64,000 bases of DNA from Accumulibacter sp. (GTDB lineage Bacteria; Pseudomonadota; Gammaproteobacteria; Burkholderiales; Rhodocyclaceae), in NCBI GenBank assembly GCA_024235695.1, contig JACKLX010000015.1:35898-99897 (forward strand). Direction: 5' to 3'. A program made the translations under genes and the position numbers. Position 1 is the stretch's first letter, and each line of letters opens with the position of its first letter. Shown piece by piece: positions 21,201-28,133 of the stretch. A model generated the notes under the pieces. It was not told where the DNA came from. It did no database searches and worked only from the letters and a program-made list of their open reading frames with translations.

Positions 21201-22310
21201 ATCCTGGCGCTCGAGCCGGGCATCGATGCGAGCAGTCTGACCGGCAAACCGGGGCGGCTCGAGGCCAGTGGTCAGTTGCATCTCGGGCATACCGACGGCG
21301 TCCTCGAACTGCGCGCCGATCGTCTCGGAGTGACCCAGCGCCCGGAGCAATGGATGCTCGTTTCCGGCGACGCCAAGCTGACGCTGGGTGCCAAGGCGCT
21401 CGACGTCCTCGGCAGCTTCAAGGTCGACGCGGGTTACTGGGAACTTGCCAAGAGCGGCACGCCGCAACTGTCCGAGGATGTGGTGATCAAGCGTCCGGGC
21501 TCGGTCAAGCCGCGGGTGCCGCCGCCCGCGCGGCTGTTGTCGGTGAATCTGGAGGTCGACCTCGGACGCCATTTCCGCTTTCGCGGCGCCGGTGTCGAAA
21601 GCCGCCTGGCGGGTGACGTGCGGCTTCGTTCGGATGGCACGGGACTGCCGCGGGCAACCGGTTCGATCCGCACCGTTGGCGGCCGTTTCGACGCCTACGG
21701 CCAGAAGTTGGCTATCGAGCGCGGCATTCTCAATTTCCAGGGCCTGCTCGACAATCCCGGCCTGAATATTCGTGCCATGCGCACCAACCTGCCGGTCGAG
21801 GCCGGCGTCGAGGTGACCGGCACAGCCAGACGGCCGATCGTCAAACTGGTCTCCGAACCGTCGGTGCCCGACGCCGAGAAGCTCTCCTGGCTGGTGCTCG
21901 GACACGCGTCCGATCAGCCGGGCAGCGGTGCCGACCCGTCGACACTGCTGGCGGCGGCGCAGACCATTCTCGGCGGTCAGGACGGGGGAGCATTGAGCAA
22001 GCTGCAGCGCAGCCTGGGGATAGACGAGTTCGGCATCAGCAGCGGCAACATCGACGGCTCGGGTCGGCAGGAGACCAGCCGCATCGCCAGCAGCAGTTCC
22101 TTCGGCTCGAGCAACACCACCAGCGGCCAGATCGTCAGCGTCGGCAAGCGCTTGTCGTCGGACGTGCTGGTCAGCTACGACCAGTCGCTGACCACTGCCG
22201 AAAGCGTCGTCAAGCTGACCGTGCACCTCAACCGCAACTTCTACCTCGTCGGACGGGCCGGTTCCGACAACGCCCTGGACTTCTTCTGGAACTACCGTTT
22301 CGGCCGATAG
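18258..22310 (+). CDS. tamB: TamB, inner-membrane-anchored translocation/assembly subunit
   Basis: A 1350-residue protein starting at TTG 18258, overlapping the tamA stop by 4 bases. An N-terminal basic segment and one membrane helix (WLALPFAVVLALLVGTAWLV) anchor it. The rest is a long, repetitive beta-rich periplasmic region (AsmA/TamB type) ending in the TamB C-terminal domain, which contains VEVTGTARRPIVKLVSEPSV and ends FFWNYRFGR. The family forms a hydrophobic groove spanning the periplasm, implicated in outer-membrane protein insertion and phospholipid transport. Antisense frames over the gene are shadows. Confidence 0.93.
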   Translation: MNEQPDISRQPGQQAPATPPPRRRPYWRWLALPFAVVLALLVGTAWLVGSESGLQVVCRGIERLAGGQLVLQGASGSLDRSFALRSLHWRDATLDLQLEDLQLDWRPAELLQSRLAVIRIAAATLRIASLPSDEPLTVPDSLRLPLAIEIGQLQLGRLEIGEYAHPDGKAATVVETLVASLSSDGVRHHLSTARARVSGLAVTAEASLGGDQPYPLQASARIEGEAAGRALAFDLAADGSLEELAVRGNGRPLEARAGESFAGEVSARIRPFLPQPIRELVAKLAGIDPAAWSKGAPQAALDLHAELQPLDDSSAALAGRLSVVNRQPGAADRQRLPLESLQTDLQLGDDQLALANLDLRLSGGGRLRGSGKLRDAELTLRLAASALDASALVSGLRRTRLAGPLRASLGLNRQVLETELRDPQFSIDSKLAIEPTEIVVDTLRLVSGDAMLLASGKLGLVDSGKFAVQGSLKNFDPSRFADLPAARLNADFDASGSRQPGLALALRFRLRDSRFRGQALAGSGEIDLAGERLRKADVELDAAGNRLQAKGAFGARGDLLTVVIAAPRLDPLGVDGDLKGTLVVGGSSKLPELSAELRSTRLAARGIGEIRGLALDARLGDGSQGVLSGRLRLTGVDLPDGKNVLTGLALDAEGVRSAHRLSGQIDLPGKRHLQLLLEGGLTAPAAGMVWSGKLSELTLSSLVDQGKPFVRLAGALPLQAAAERFSAGPGELLGSGWSARLERADYQSGRWQTAGNLRALPVLATLAEFPEWFEALLDATRGSQETLRLNAEWDISNTAKSSGQRKASTAGLPSGRLRLWRESGDLAIGSLPLGLQEGSLSLLARDGRLETQLALRGKKLGEVAGELSATSSADTLINPQAPWRGQLKLNMPDLAWAARLVGDGWQLGGELAGDLRIAGTPALPELGGELRGDGLVVRALDHGMRLERGKLRLQLSGEAAGDIRLVLKQLVFESDFQPMPRILALEPGIDASSLTGKPGRLEASGQLHLGHTDGVLELRADRLGVTQRPEQWMLVSGDAKLTLGAKALDVLGSFKVDAGYWELAKSGTPQLSEDVVIKRPGSVKPRVPPPARLLSVNLEVDLGRHFRFRGAGVESRLAGDVRLRSDGTGLPRATGSIRTVGGRFDAYGQKLAIERGILNFQGLLDNPGLNIRAMRTNLPVEAGVEVTGTARRPIVKLVSEPSVPDAEKLSWLVLGHASDQPGSGADPSTLLAAAQTILGGQDGGALSKLQRSLGIDEFGISSGNIDGSGRQETSRIASSSSFGSSNTTSGQIVSVGKRLSSDVLVSYDQSLTTAESVVKLTVHLNRNFYLVGRAGSDNALDFFWNYRFGR

Positions 22311-22359
22311 CTTACGAGTTCGAGGCAAGGGGCCAACAGCTCCAGCACTTGTCAGCGGT

Positions 22360-22457
22360 GCCGCAGGTGCTTCTCGATGGCGAGGTCGAGGTGAGTGGTA
22401 ACACCTGTTACTTCGCCTTCGCAGGCACTGCTCGATAGCAAAATCGATGTGAGTGTT
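22360..22457. repeat. two diverged ~40-bp direct copies
   Basis: Segments 22360-22399 and 22418-22457 align with conserved GCAGG, CTCGAT and GTGAGTG blocks. Read on the minus strand, the copies encode similar peptides (HIDFAIEQCLRRR and HLDLAIEKHLRHR) whose differences are largely silent or conservative. This suggests duplicated relics of a coding sequence. Between them GTAACA-CC-TGTTAC (22398-22411) is a small inverted repeat. Confidence 0.45.
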
Positions 22458-22533
22458 TGGGCAATCGTTCCCTGAATTGGGGTCGATGATCCCTTTTGTG
22501 GGGAAATCCATTGGCGTCCAAACCACGTCGGCA

Positions 22534-22569
22534 TCCCCAAATCAGGTACCATGGTACCCACTATGGGGA
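22534..22569. promoter_or_regulatory. 36-bp concentric palindrome over the nucleotidyltransferase start codon
   Basis: A perfect 14-bp palindrome GGTACCATGGTACC (22545-22558) is centred at 22551.5. Around it, TCCCCA (22534-22539) and TGGGGA (22564-22569) are inverted and exactly concentric, each separated from the core by five unpaired bases. It overlaps the proposed ATG at 22551, so it is a strong candidate operator for autoregulation by the HTH protein it precedes. Confidence 0.6.
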
Positions 22570-23207
22570 GTAATGCGACTGCGTCAATTTCGGATGTCCT
22601 GTTCTCGGGGGTACAGCAGAGGGTGCTTGGGCTGCTCTTCGGCCAGCCGGATCGATCTTTCTACGGCAACGAAATCGCCAGGCTTGGCTTGACCGGGCGC
22701 GGGGCGCTGCAGCGAGAACTGGAAAGGATGCACTCTTCCGGTCTGGTCACGATGAGCCAGGTCGGCCGGCAGAAGCACTATCAGGCCAATCGGAATTCGC
22801 CCATCTTTAACGAATTGAGGGGCATTGTGCTCAAGACTTTCGGATTGGCAGATGTCTTGCGCGCCGCCTTGGCCGAAGATGCCAATCATGTTCGTTGCGC
22901 ATTCATTTATGGTTCCGTGGCCAAGGGGACGGATAGTGCGGCGAGCGATATCGATCTCATGCTTATCGCCGAGGGCTTGAGCTACAGCCATCTGTTCGAA
23001 GTTCTGGCCAAGGCCGAGGAGATGCTGGGCCGCAAGGTGAACCCCACCCTCTACGCGCCAGAAGACTTTTCAAGGAAGCTGCGTGACGACAACCACTTCG
23101 TTACTCGCGTCGTCGATCAACCGAAAATCATGTTGATTGGAAGCGCAGATGACATCCCCTCGGGCAGCCCTGCAAGATCTGGTGAAGGTTCGCAGCCTCA
23201 AGGCTGA
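22551..23207 (+). CDS. HTH-nucleotidyltransferase fusion protein (MNT-type)
   Basis: A 218-residue protein. Residues 15-90 form a winged-helix-like region (VQQRVLGLLFGQPDRSFYGN ... EIARLGLTGRGALQRELERM), and residues of about 115-200 a minimal nucleotidyltransferase with GSVAKGTDSAASDIDLML, the Gx-S-x10-DxD signature. Starts at 22551 and at 22563 (both ATG) are possible. The following HEPN-like gene overlaps it by 59 bases, and such pairs are typical toxin-antitoxin-like modules in which the MNT protein neutralises, often by AMPylating, the HEPN partner. The HTH fused to the MNT domain suggests it also represses the operon. The functional assignment is inferred from pairing. Confidence 0.8.
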   Translation: MVPTMGSNATASISDVLFSGVQQRVLGLLFGQPDRSFYGNEIARLGLTGRGALQRELERMHSSGLVTMSQVGRQKHYQANRNSPIFNELRGIVLKTFGLADVLRAALAEDANHVRCAFIYGSVAKGTDSAASDIDLMLIAEGLSYSHLFEVLAKAEEMLGRKVNPTLYAPEDFSRKLRDDNHFVTRVVDQPKIMLIGSADDIPSGSPARSGEGSQPQG

Positions 23208-23490
23208 GCCTCCTGATCAAGCGGAGTTCGATGGACTGCTCAGGTCGGCCATGAACGAACTGCCGGACGCGCAGAACGTTGGACTGAGCCTCGAAAGCCG
23301 CTTCACTCTCGCCTACGACGCGGCACACTCTCTCGCCCTGGCGGCGCTGCGCTGGCATGGGTATCGCTCGGAGAACCGCTATACGGTCTTCCAGGTCCTG
23401 GACAAGACAGTGTCGTTCCCTGCCGGCAAATGGCGTTTCCTCGATAACTGCCACCAGAAGCGCAATGTTGCCCTGTACGATGGCGGCTAG
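23149..23490 (+). CDS. HEPN-like partner protein, cut short by an in-frame TAG
   Basis: A 113-residue helical protein read from ATG 23149; an upstream in-frame TTG at 23137 is less likely. Its start lies within the nucleotidyltransferase gene. The central segment FTLAYDAAHSLALAALRWHG and the tail CHQKRNVALYDG resemble HEPN proteins of the type paired with MNT enzymes. It stops at TAG 23488-23490, but the same frame continues for 29 more codons with a plausible helix before TGA 23578-23580. The original protein therefore probably had about 143 residues. Truncation could leave it active, weakened or dead. Confidence 0.65.
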   Translation: MTSPRAALQDLVKVRSLKAEPPDQAEFDGLLRSAMNELPDAQNVGLSLESRFTLAYDAAHSLALAALRWHGYRSENRYTVFQVLDKTVSFPAGKWRFLDNCHQKRNVALYDGG

Positions 23491-23580
23491 GTGGAAGACG
23501 AACCGTTGCTCCTCGAACTGATCGCAGTCACCACGGAACTCCAGGCCGCCGTGATTGCCCTGGGCCCTGTCGCGGCCTGA
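23491..23580 (+). other. in-frame C-terminal tail beyond the premature stop
   Basis: Directly after TAG the frame reads VEDEPLLLELIAVTTELQA and then 10 further residues to TGA. It is acidic, amphipathic and helix-like, as expected for the last helix of such HEPN-like proteins. This supports a recent nonsense mutation or a single-base sequencing error at 23488-23490. Confidence 0.55.
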
Positions 23581-23701
23581 GCACCGTTGCCATGACCGCC
23601 CGGAGATGCGTCAGCACGACGATTTTCCGCCATCGCGGTCGGCTCGACTTCCGGCAAATAGCCGCTCGGCGGATAGTGTTCAACCGGCAGGGACCGAGTC
23701 G

Positions 23702-24745
23702 TTACGGGCGATTCAAGGAATCCGCCGGCAGACCGGCTCCGCAGGCGGCCCGACGCAGGCGGTCAGCGACGGCAGCCCACTCCGGCGTTGCCGGAATTTC
23801 CTCGACGACGATCAGGTCGGCTGCCGTTTGATCGAGCTCGCGCAGCGCTGCGTAGAGCGCGCGGGCGTAACGCTGCGGATCGACCGGCAGACTGACCAGG
23901 GCATGTGGCGCGGTGGCGTCGGCCAGCTCGCTGTGACAGAGGACGGCGCAGCGGCGCTCGGTAGCGCGAAGGATGCCGATGACTTCGGCAAGACGCGCCG
24001 ACGGTACCAGGCGCATCGGCGTCGCCGGCGCATAGTGCGCTTCGAGCGATCCCGAAACGCGCGGCGCCGTTTCGGCCGACGGCGGCTGGGGCGCCTCCGG
24101 CCAGACGCCGATCACCGCCGCGATCTGCTCGGGAGTGATGCGGCCGGGACGCAGCAGGCGTGGCGGCAGAGCGCCGTCGCGCGAGAGGTCGACAATCGTC
24201 GATTCGATGCCGACCTGGCAGCGGCCACCGTCAAGGATCAGTCGCACCTTGTCGCCCAGTTCCTCGCGAACGTGCGCGGCGTCGGTCGGGCTGATTCGCC
24301 CGAAGCGGTTGGCCGACGGTGCCGCCAGGCCGCACATGCCGCCAAGCCCGCCGCCGGCGGCGGCATAGGCGCGCAGCAAGGCCAGCGCCAGTGGATGCCC
24401 GGGGACGCGCACGCCGACCGTCTCCTGGCCGCCGGTGACGGCGGTCGGCACCGCCGGGGTACGTTTGAGGACCAGCGTCAGCGGTCCTGGCCAGAAGGCC
24501 TCCGCCAGTTCCCAGGCCAGCGATGGAATGTCGCGTGCCCAGCGGTCGAGGCAGCCGGCACCGGCCAGGTGCACGATCAGCGGGTGATCGACGGGCCGTC
24601 CCTTGGCTGCGAAGATTCTGCGCACGGCGACCGGGTTGGCGGCGTCGGCGGCGAGCCCGTAGACGGTCTCGGTCGGCAAGGCGACCAATTCGCCGGCCTG
24701 CAGCAGGGCAACGGCGCGCGCGATCTCGTTTTCGTCAGGGGGCAT
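23702..24745 (-). CDS. tsaC: Sua5/TsaC L-threonylcarbamoyladenylate synthase
   Basis: Makes threonylcarbamoyl-AMP from Thr, bicarbonate and ATP for the t6A modification of ANN-decoding tRNAs. At 347 residues it is the long Sua5 form: a YrdC domain (LPTETVYGLAADA, KGRPVDHPLIVHL, TVGVRVPGHPLA, PSANRFGRISPT) plus a C-terminal Sua5 domain after the linker at about residue 210 (GSLEAHYAPATP). The ATG at 24745-24743 lies inside the 3' end of purK (11-bp overlap), so it is the last gene of the folD-purE-purK-sua5 set. An open frame extending to 25063 is antisense-free but not needed. Confidence 0.93.
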   Translation of the reverse strand: MPPDENEIARAVALLQAGELVALPTETVYGLAADAANPVAVRRIFAAKGRPVDHPLIVHLAGAGCLDRWARDIPSLAWELAEAFWPGPLTLVLKRTPAVPTAVTGGQETVGVRVPGHPLALALLRAYAAAGGGLGGMCGLAAPSANRFGRISPTDAAHVREELGDKVRLILDGGRCQVGIESTIVDLSRDGALPPRLLRPGRITPEQIAAVIGVWPEAPQPPSAETAPRVSGSLEAHYAPATPMRLVPSARLAEVIGILRATERRCAVLCHSELADATAPHALVSLPVDPQRYARALYAALRELDQTAADLIVVEEIPATPEWAAVADRLRRAACGAGLPADSLNRP

Positions 24746-25892
24746 CGACGATCCCGATCGCGGCCCGCGCCGCCATCGCCAGTTGCCGGGCCCTTTCCGG
24801 GTCGGCGTCGACGACCGTGAAATGCCCCATCTTTCGTCCGTGCCGGGCGTGGTGCTTGCCGTAGAGATGCAGCTTGAGGCCGGCAAAGGCGTGCAACCGT
24901 GCCCAGTCGGGCTCGCGGTAACGTTGTCCGGCGGTACCGTTTTCGTACCAGATGTCGCCGAGCAGGTTGACCATCGCCGCCGCCGAGTGCGCCCGCGGGT
25001 CGCCGAGCGGCAGGCCGCAGAGGGCGCGCACCTGCTGCTCGAATTGGCTGGTCTGACAGGCATCGAGCGTGTAGTGGCCGCTGTTGTGCGGGCGTGGCGC
25101 CATTTCGTTGACCACCAGTTGATCGTTGACGACGAAGAACTCGACCGCCAGCGTGCCGATGTAGGCGAGCCCCTCGGCGATTCGACCGGCCAGTTCGGCG
25201 GCCTCGGCGCGCAAGGCTTCGGGCGTCCGTGCCGGCACCAGCGAGACGTCCAGGATGCCCTTGCGATGGCTGTTTTCGGCCGTCGGAAAGCTCCTGATCT
25301 GGCCCGTTTCGTCGCGTGTCAGGACCACCGACAGTTCGCTGCCGAGTTCGAGTTTCTGCTCGAGGACGCTGGTCTCACCCCTGAAGTGCTGGAACGCGGC
25401 GATCGCTTCCTCGGCGCTGCCGACGGTCGCCTGTCCCTTGCCGTCGTAACCGAAGCGGGCGACTTTCAGGATCCCCGGAAAGAGCCGCGGCGGCGCATCG
25501 CGCAGGTCGCGCTCGTCGTGCACGGCGACGAAATCGGCAATTGGCAGGCCGTGTTGACGCAGGAAGTTCTTTTCGGCGATGCGGTTTTGGCAGACGCTGA
25601 CCGCCGCTGCCGATGGTCGCACCACAACGAATTTGGCCAGGTAGTCGAGCGTGCCGGCCGGCACGTTCTCGAATTCGGTGCTGATCGCCAGGCAGCCCTG
25701 CGCCAGTTCATCGAGCGCCGTGAAGTCCTCGTAGCCGGCCACCAGGTGACGGTCGGCGATCAGCCCGGCAGGACTGTGCGGGTCGGGGTCGAGAACCCAC
25801 ACCGGATAGCCCAACTCGTGCGCGGCGGCGACGAAGAAGCGGCCGAGCTGGCCGCCGCCAAGCATGCCGAGGGTTGCCGGAGGAAGGATCAT
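24735..25892 (-). CDS. purK: PurK, N5-carboxyaminoimidazole ribonucleotide synthase
   Basis: A 385-residue ATP-grasp enzyme of purine biosynthesis that carboxylates AIR at N5 with ATP and bicarbonate. Visible features are the N-terminal LGMLGGGQLGRFF, STEFENVP, the ATP-grasp core (KVARFGYDGKGQ, ELGSELSVVL), and EMAPRPHNSGHYTLDAC near the metal and nucleotide site. It lies 31 bp downstream of purE, which uses its product, and overlaps sua5 at its 3' end. Confidence 0.96.
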   Translation of the reverse strand: MILPPATLGMLGGGQLGRFFVAAAHELGYPVWVLDPDPHSPAGLIADRHLVAGYEDFTALDELAQGCLAISTEFENVPAGTLDYLAKFVVVRPSAAAVSVCQNRIAEKNFLRQHGLPIADFVAVHDERDLRDAPPRLFPGILKVARFGYDGKGQATVGSAEEAIAAFQHFRGETSVLEQKLELGSELSVVLTRDETGQIRSFPTAENSHRKGILDVSLVPARTPEALRAEAAELAGRIAEGLAYIGTLAVEFFVVNDQLVVNEMAPRPHNSGHYTLDACQTSQFEQQVRALCGLPLGDPRAHSAAAMVNLLGDIWYENGTAGQRYREPDWARLHAFAGLKLHLYGKHHARHGRKMGHFTVVDADPERARQLAMAARAAIGIVDAP

Positions 25893-25923
25893 GGTGCGGA
25901 TCGGTGAAGCCGCGCGCGGGCGT

Positions 25924-26421
25924 TCACACCTCGGGCAGCTTCATCGCCCGGACCTTGTCGGTCTGGGCCTGGCGAAACCGTTCGAGACGCCTGGCCAGCA
26001 CGGCGTCGCCGGTGGCCAGCATGGCGACGGCGAACAGCGCAGCGTTGGCGGCGCCGGCCTCGCCGATCGCGAAAGTGGCCACCGGTATGCCTTTCGGCAT
26101 CTGCACGATCGACAGCAGCGAATCCTGTCCTGACAGAGCTTTCGACTGTACCGGCACGCCGAGCACCGGCACGATGGTCTTGGCGGCGAGCATCCCCGGC
26201 AGGTGCGCGGCGCCACCGGCACCGGCGATGATCGCCTTAAGGCCGCGCTCGCTTGCCGCTGCGGCGTATTCGAACAGCAGGTCGGGAGTCCGGTGCGCCG
26301 AAACGACGCGCGCCTCGAAGGGCACGTCGAATTCCTTGAGCATCACGGCGGCGGCCTGCATGGTCGGCCAATCGGAATCGGACCCCATGACGACGCCGAC
26401 CAGGGGCTGCGGCCCAGCCAT
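25924..26421 (-). CDS. purE: PurE, N5-CAIR mutase (class I)
   Basis: A 165-residue enzyme converting N5-CAIR to CAIR. The phosphate- and carboxylate-binding motifs [14 protein letters not shown] and [14 protein letters not shown] are present, as is the Gly/Ala-rich [14 protein letters not shown] loop. Presence of purK directly downstream confirms the bacterial class I two-enzyme route. Its ATG overlaps the folD stop (TGATG), indicating coupled translation. Confidence 0.97.
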   Translation of the reverse strand: MAGPQPLVGVVMGSDSDWPTMQAAAVMLKEFDVPFEARVVSAHRTPDLLFEYAAAASERGLKAIIAGAGGAAHLPGMLAAKTIVPVLGVPVQSKALSGQDSLLSIVQMPKGIPVATFAIGEAGAANAALFAVAMLATGDAVLARRLERFRQAQTDKVRAMKLPEV

Positions 26422-27272
26422 CAGCTGACCTCCCGTTCGGCCGCTTCGAGCGTATTGGCCAGCAGCATGGTGATGGTCATCGGCCCGACGCCGCCGGGGA
26501 CCGGCGTGATCGCCGAGGCGATTTCGCTGACCGGCCCGAAATCGACATCGCCGCAGAGCTTGCCGTCGGGCAGGCGATTGATGCCGACGTCGATGACCAC
26601 CGCGCCCGGCTTGACCATTTCGGCGGTGACGAAGCGCGCCCGGCCGAGCGCGGCGACCAGGATGTCGGCCCGGCGGGTGTGGAACAGCAGGTCACGGGTC
26701 TGCGAATGACAGATGGTGACCGTCGCGCTGGCCTGCATCAGCAGCATCGCCATCGGCTTGCCGACGATGTTCGAGCGTCCGAGGACGACCGCTTCCTTGC
26801 CCTTCAGTTCGATGCCGGCGTCGGCAAAGAACTTCATGATGCCGTAGGGCGTACAGGGGATGAAGCGCGGATTGCCCTGCATCAGCGCGCCGACGTTCTC
26901 GGCGTGAAAACCGTCGACGTCCTTCTCGGGAGCGATCGCCTTGAGTACCGCCTCGCTGTCGAAGTGTCCGGGCAACGGCAGTTGCACCAGGATGCCATGA
27001 ATCTGCGGATCGGCGTTGAGTTCGGCGATCCTGGCGAGTACCCGTCGCGGCTCGACATCCGGCGGATAGACGATCTTTTCCGAGTGAAAGGCGGCCTGCG
27101 CGCAGGCGTTGACCTTGTTTCGCACATAGACCTGCGAAGCGGCGTCTTCGCCGACCAGAATCACCGCCAGTCCGGGGCGGGTGCCGCGCGCGGCGAGCGC
27201 TTCGGCACGGGTCTTGAAATCGGCGCGCAGCTTCTGCGCCAGCAGGTTGCCGTCGAGGATTTTTGCCGTCAT
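26421..27272 (-). CDS. folD: FolD, methylene-THF dehydrogenase/cyclohydrolase
   Basis: A 283-residue bifunctional enzyme interconverting 5,10-methylene-THF and 10-formyl-THF, the formyl donor of purine synthesis. It starts MTAKILDGN at ATG 27272-27270. Motifs include [11 protein letters not shown] with the catalytic Lys, [11 protein letters not shown], the Rossmann block [17 protein letters not shown], and the terminal [15 protein letters not shown]. It heads the folD-purE-purK-sua5 set, linking one-carbon supply to purine synthesis. Confidence 0.97.
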   Translation of the reverse strand: MTAKILDGNLLAQKLRADFKTRAEALAARGTRPGLAVILVGEDAASQVYVRNKVNACAQAAFHSEKIVYPPDVEPRRVLARIAELNADPQIHGILVQLPLPGHFDSEAVLKAIAPEKDVDGFHAENVGALMQGNPRFIPCTPYGIMKFFADAGIELKGKEAVVLGRSNIVGKPMAMLLMQASATVTICHSQTRDLLFHTRRADILVAALGRARFVTAEMVKPGAVVIDVGINRLPDGKLCGDVDFGPVSEIASAITPVPGGVGPMTITMLLANTLEAAEREVS

Positions 27273-27417
27273 CTTGATGTCTTGTCGGTTGGCCAGAAGG
27301 AAGAAGGTTGGCGGCACGTTGAACGACGCGGCCGACGTTCGGGAAAGAACGCCAAGCGCCGCAGTTGCGGCGCCGGTACGGATTGCGATTGGGGAAGGAG
27401 CGGAATTTTATCGCAAA

Positions 27418-28059
27418 TCAGGCGGCGCCGGCGGCCGTTGCCGACTGCGCCGCCTGCTCGGCGGCTGCCCGGCCAGCGGCGAAAGCGAGTCGGTTGAGCT
27501 CGATCAGTTCCGCCCTCTTGTGCGCGAAGCGTTGCAGCACGCAGCGTTCGAGGACCTCGGCCGGGAACGACAAGTGGTCTGAAATGGCGCCGAGCATCAC
27601 CGTATTGCCGAGGCGGATGTCACCAAGTTGCTGCGCGATCGATGACGCGTCGAAGGAGTAGACGCGCGTTCCGGTGGCACGCATGGCGGCTACCGGGTCG
27701 TCCGGGTAGTCGTAGAGGCCCAGTTCGACGACTGGCGGCACCAGGCGGCCGGTATTCATCAGCACCAGCCCGCTGGCCCGCAGCATGTGCCGCCAGCGCA
27801 TCGCCTCGGCGGCTTCGAAGCCGAGCAGCACGTCGGCGGCGCCCGGATTGATCTGTGGTGACAGCACCCTTGGGCCAAAGCGCAGATGCGACGAAACGAC
27901 GCCGCCGCGCTGGGCCATGCCCGCCACTTCGGTCTTCTTGACGTCGTGCCCGAGGGCGATCGCTGCCTCGGCGAGGATCTCGGTGGCGGTCATCACGCCC
28001 TGGCCACCGGTGCCGACGACGAGGATATTGGTGGTGTCGTACTTGCCTGTTGCGGACAT
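27418..28059 (-). CDS. iorB: indolepyruvate ferredoxin oxidoreductase beta subunit
   Basis: A 213-residue gamma-type pyruvate:ferredoxin-oxidoreductase domain. The nucleotide-binding-like start NILVVGTGGQGVMTATEILA and AGMAQRGGVVSSHLRFG are the characteristic blocks. ATG 28059 is preferred over a TTG at 28077 because the latter lacks a ribosome site. It pairs with the alpha subunit 74 bp upstream and oxidatively decarboxylates aryl 2-oxo acids to acyl-CoA with reduction of ferredoxin, in breakdown of aromatic amino acids. Confidence 0.92.
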   Translation of the reverse strand: MSATGKYDTTNILVVGTGGQGVMTATEILAEAAIALGHDVKKTEVAGMAQRGGVVSSHLRFGPRVLSPQINPGAADVLLGFEAAEAMRWRHMLRASGLVLMNTGRLVPPVVELGLYDYPDDPVAAMRATGTRVYSFDASSIAQQLGDIRLGNTVMLGAISDHLSFPAEVLERCVLQRFAHKRAELIELNRLAFAAGRAAAEQAAQSATAAGAA

Positions 28060-28133
28060 CGGATCAGAACCTTTCAAGATGGGCGGCGCGGGCGAATTCC
28101 GTCGCCGACGCCGTTACGCCGCCGGACTGCGCG

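Noticed and set aside
18147-22526. Very long minus-strand open frame (1459 codons) over tamB
   Set aside because: Antisense shadow of a high-GC gene. TamB on the plus strand has signal anchor, domain pattern and a coupled start.
22545-22558. GGTACCATGGTACC as a cloning or vector artefact (KpnI/NcoI-like sites)
   Set aside because: The concentric outer arms and natural flanking sequence fit a genomic operator better, though a sequence check of the junction is worthwhile.
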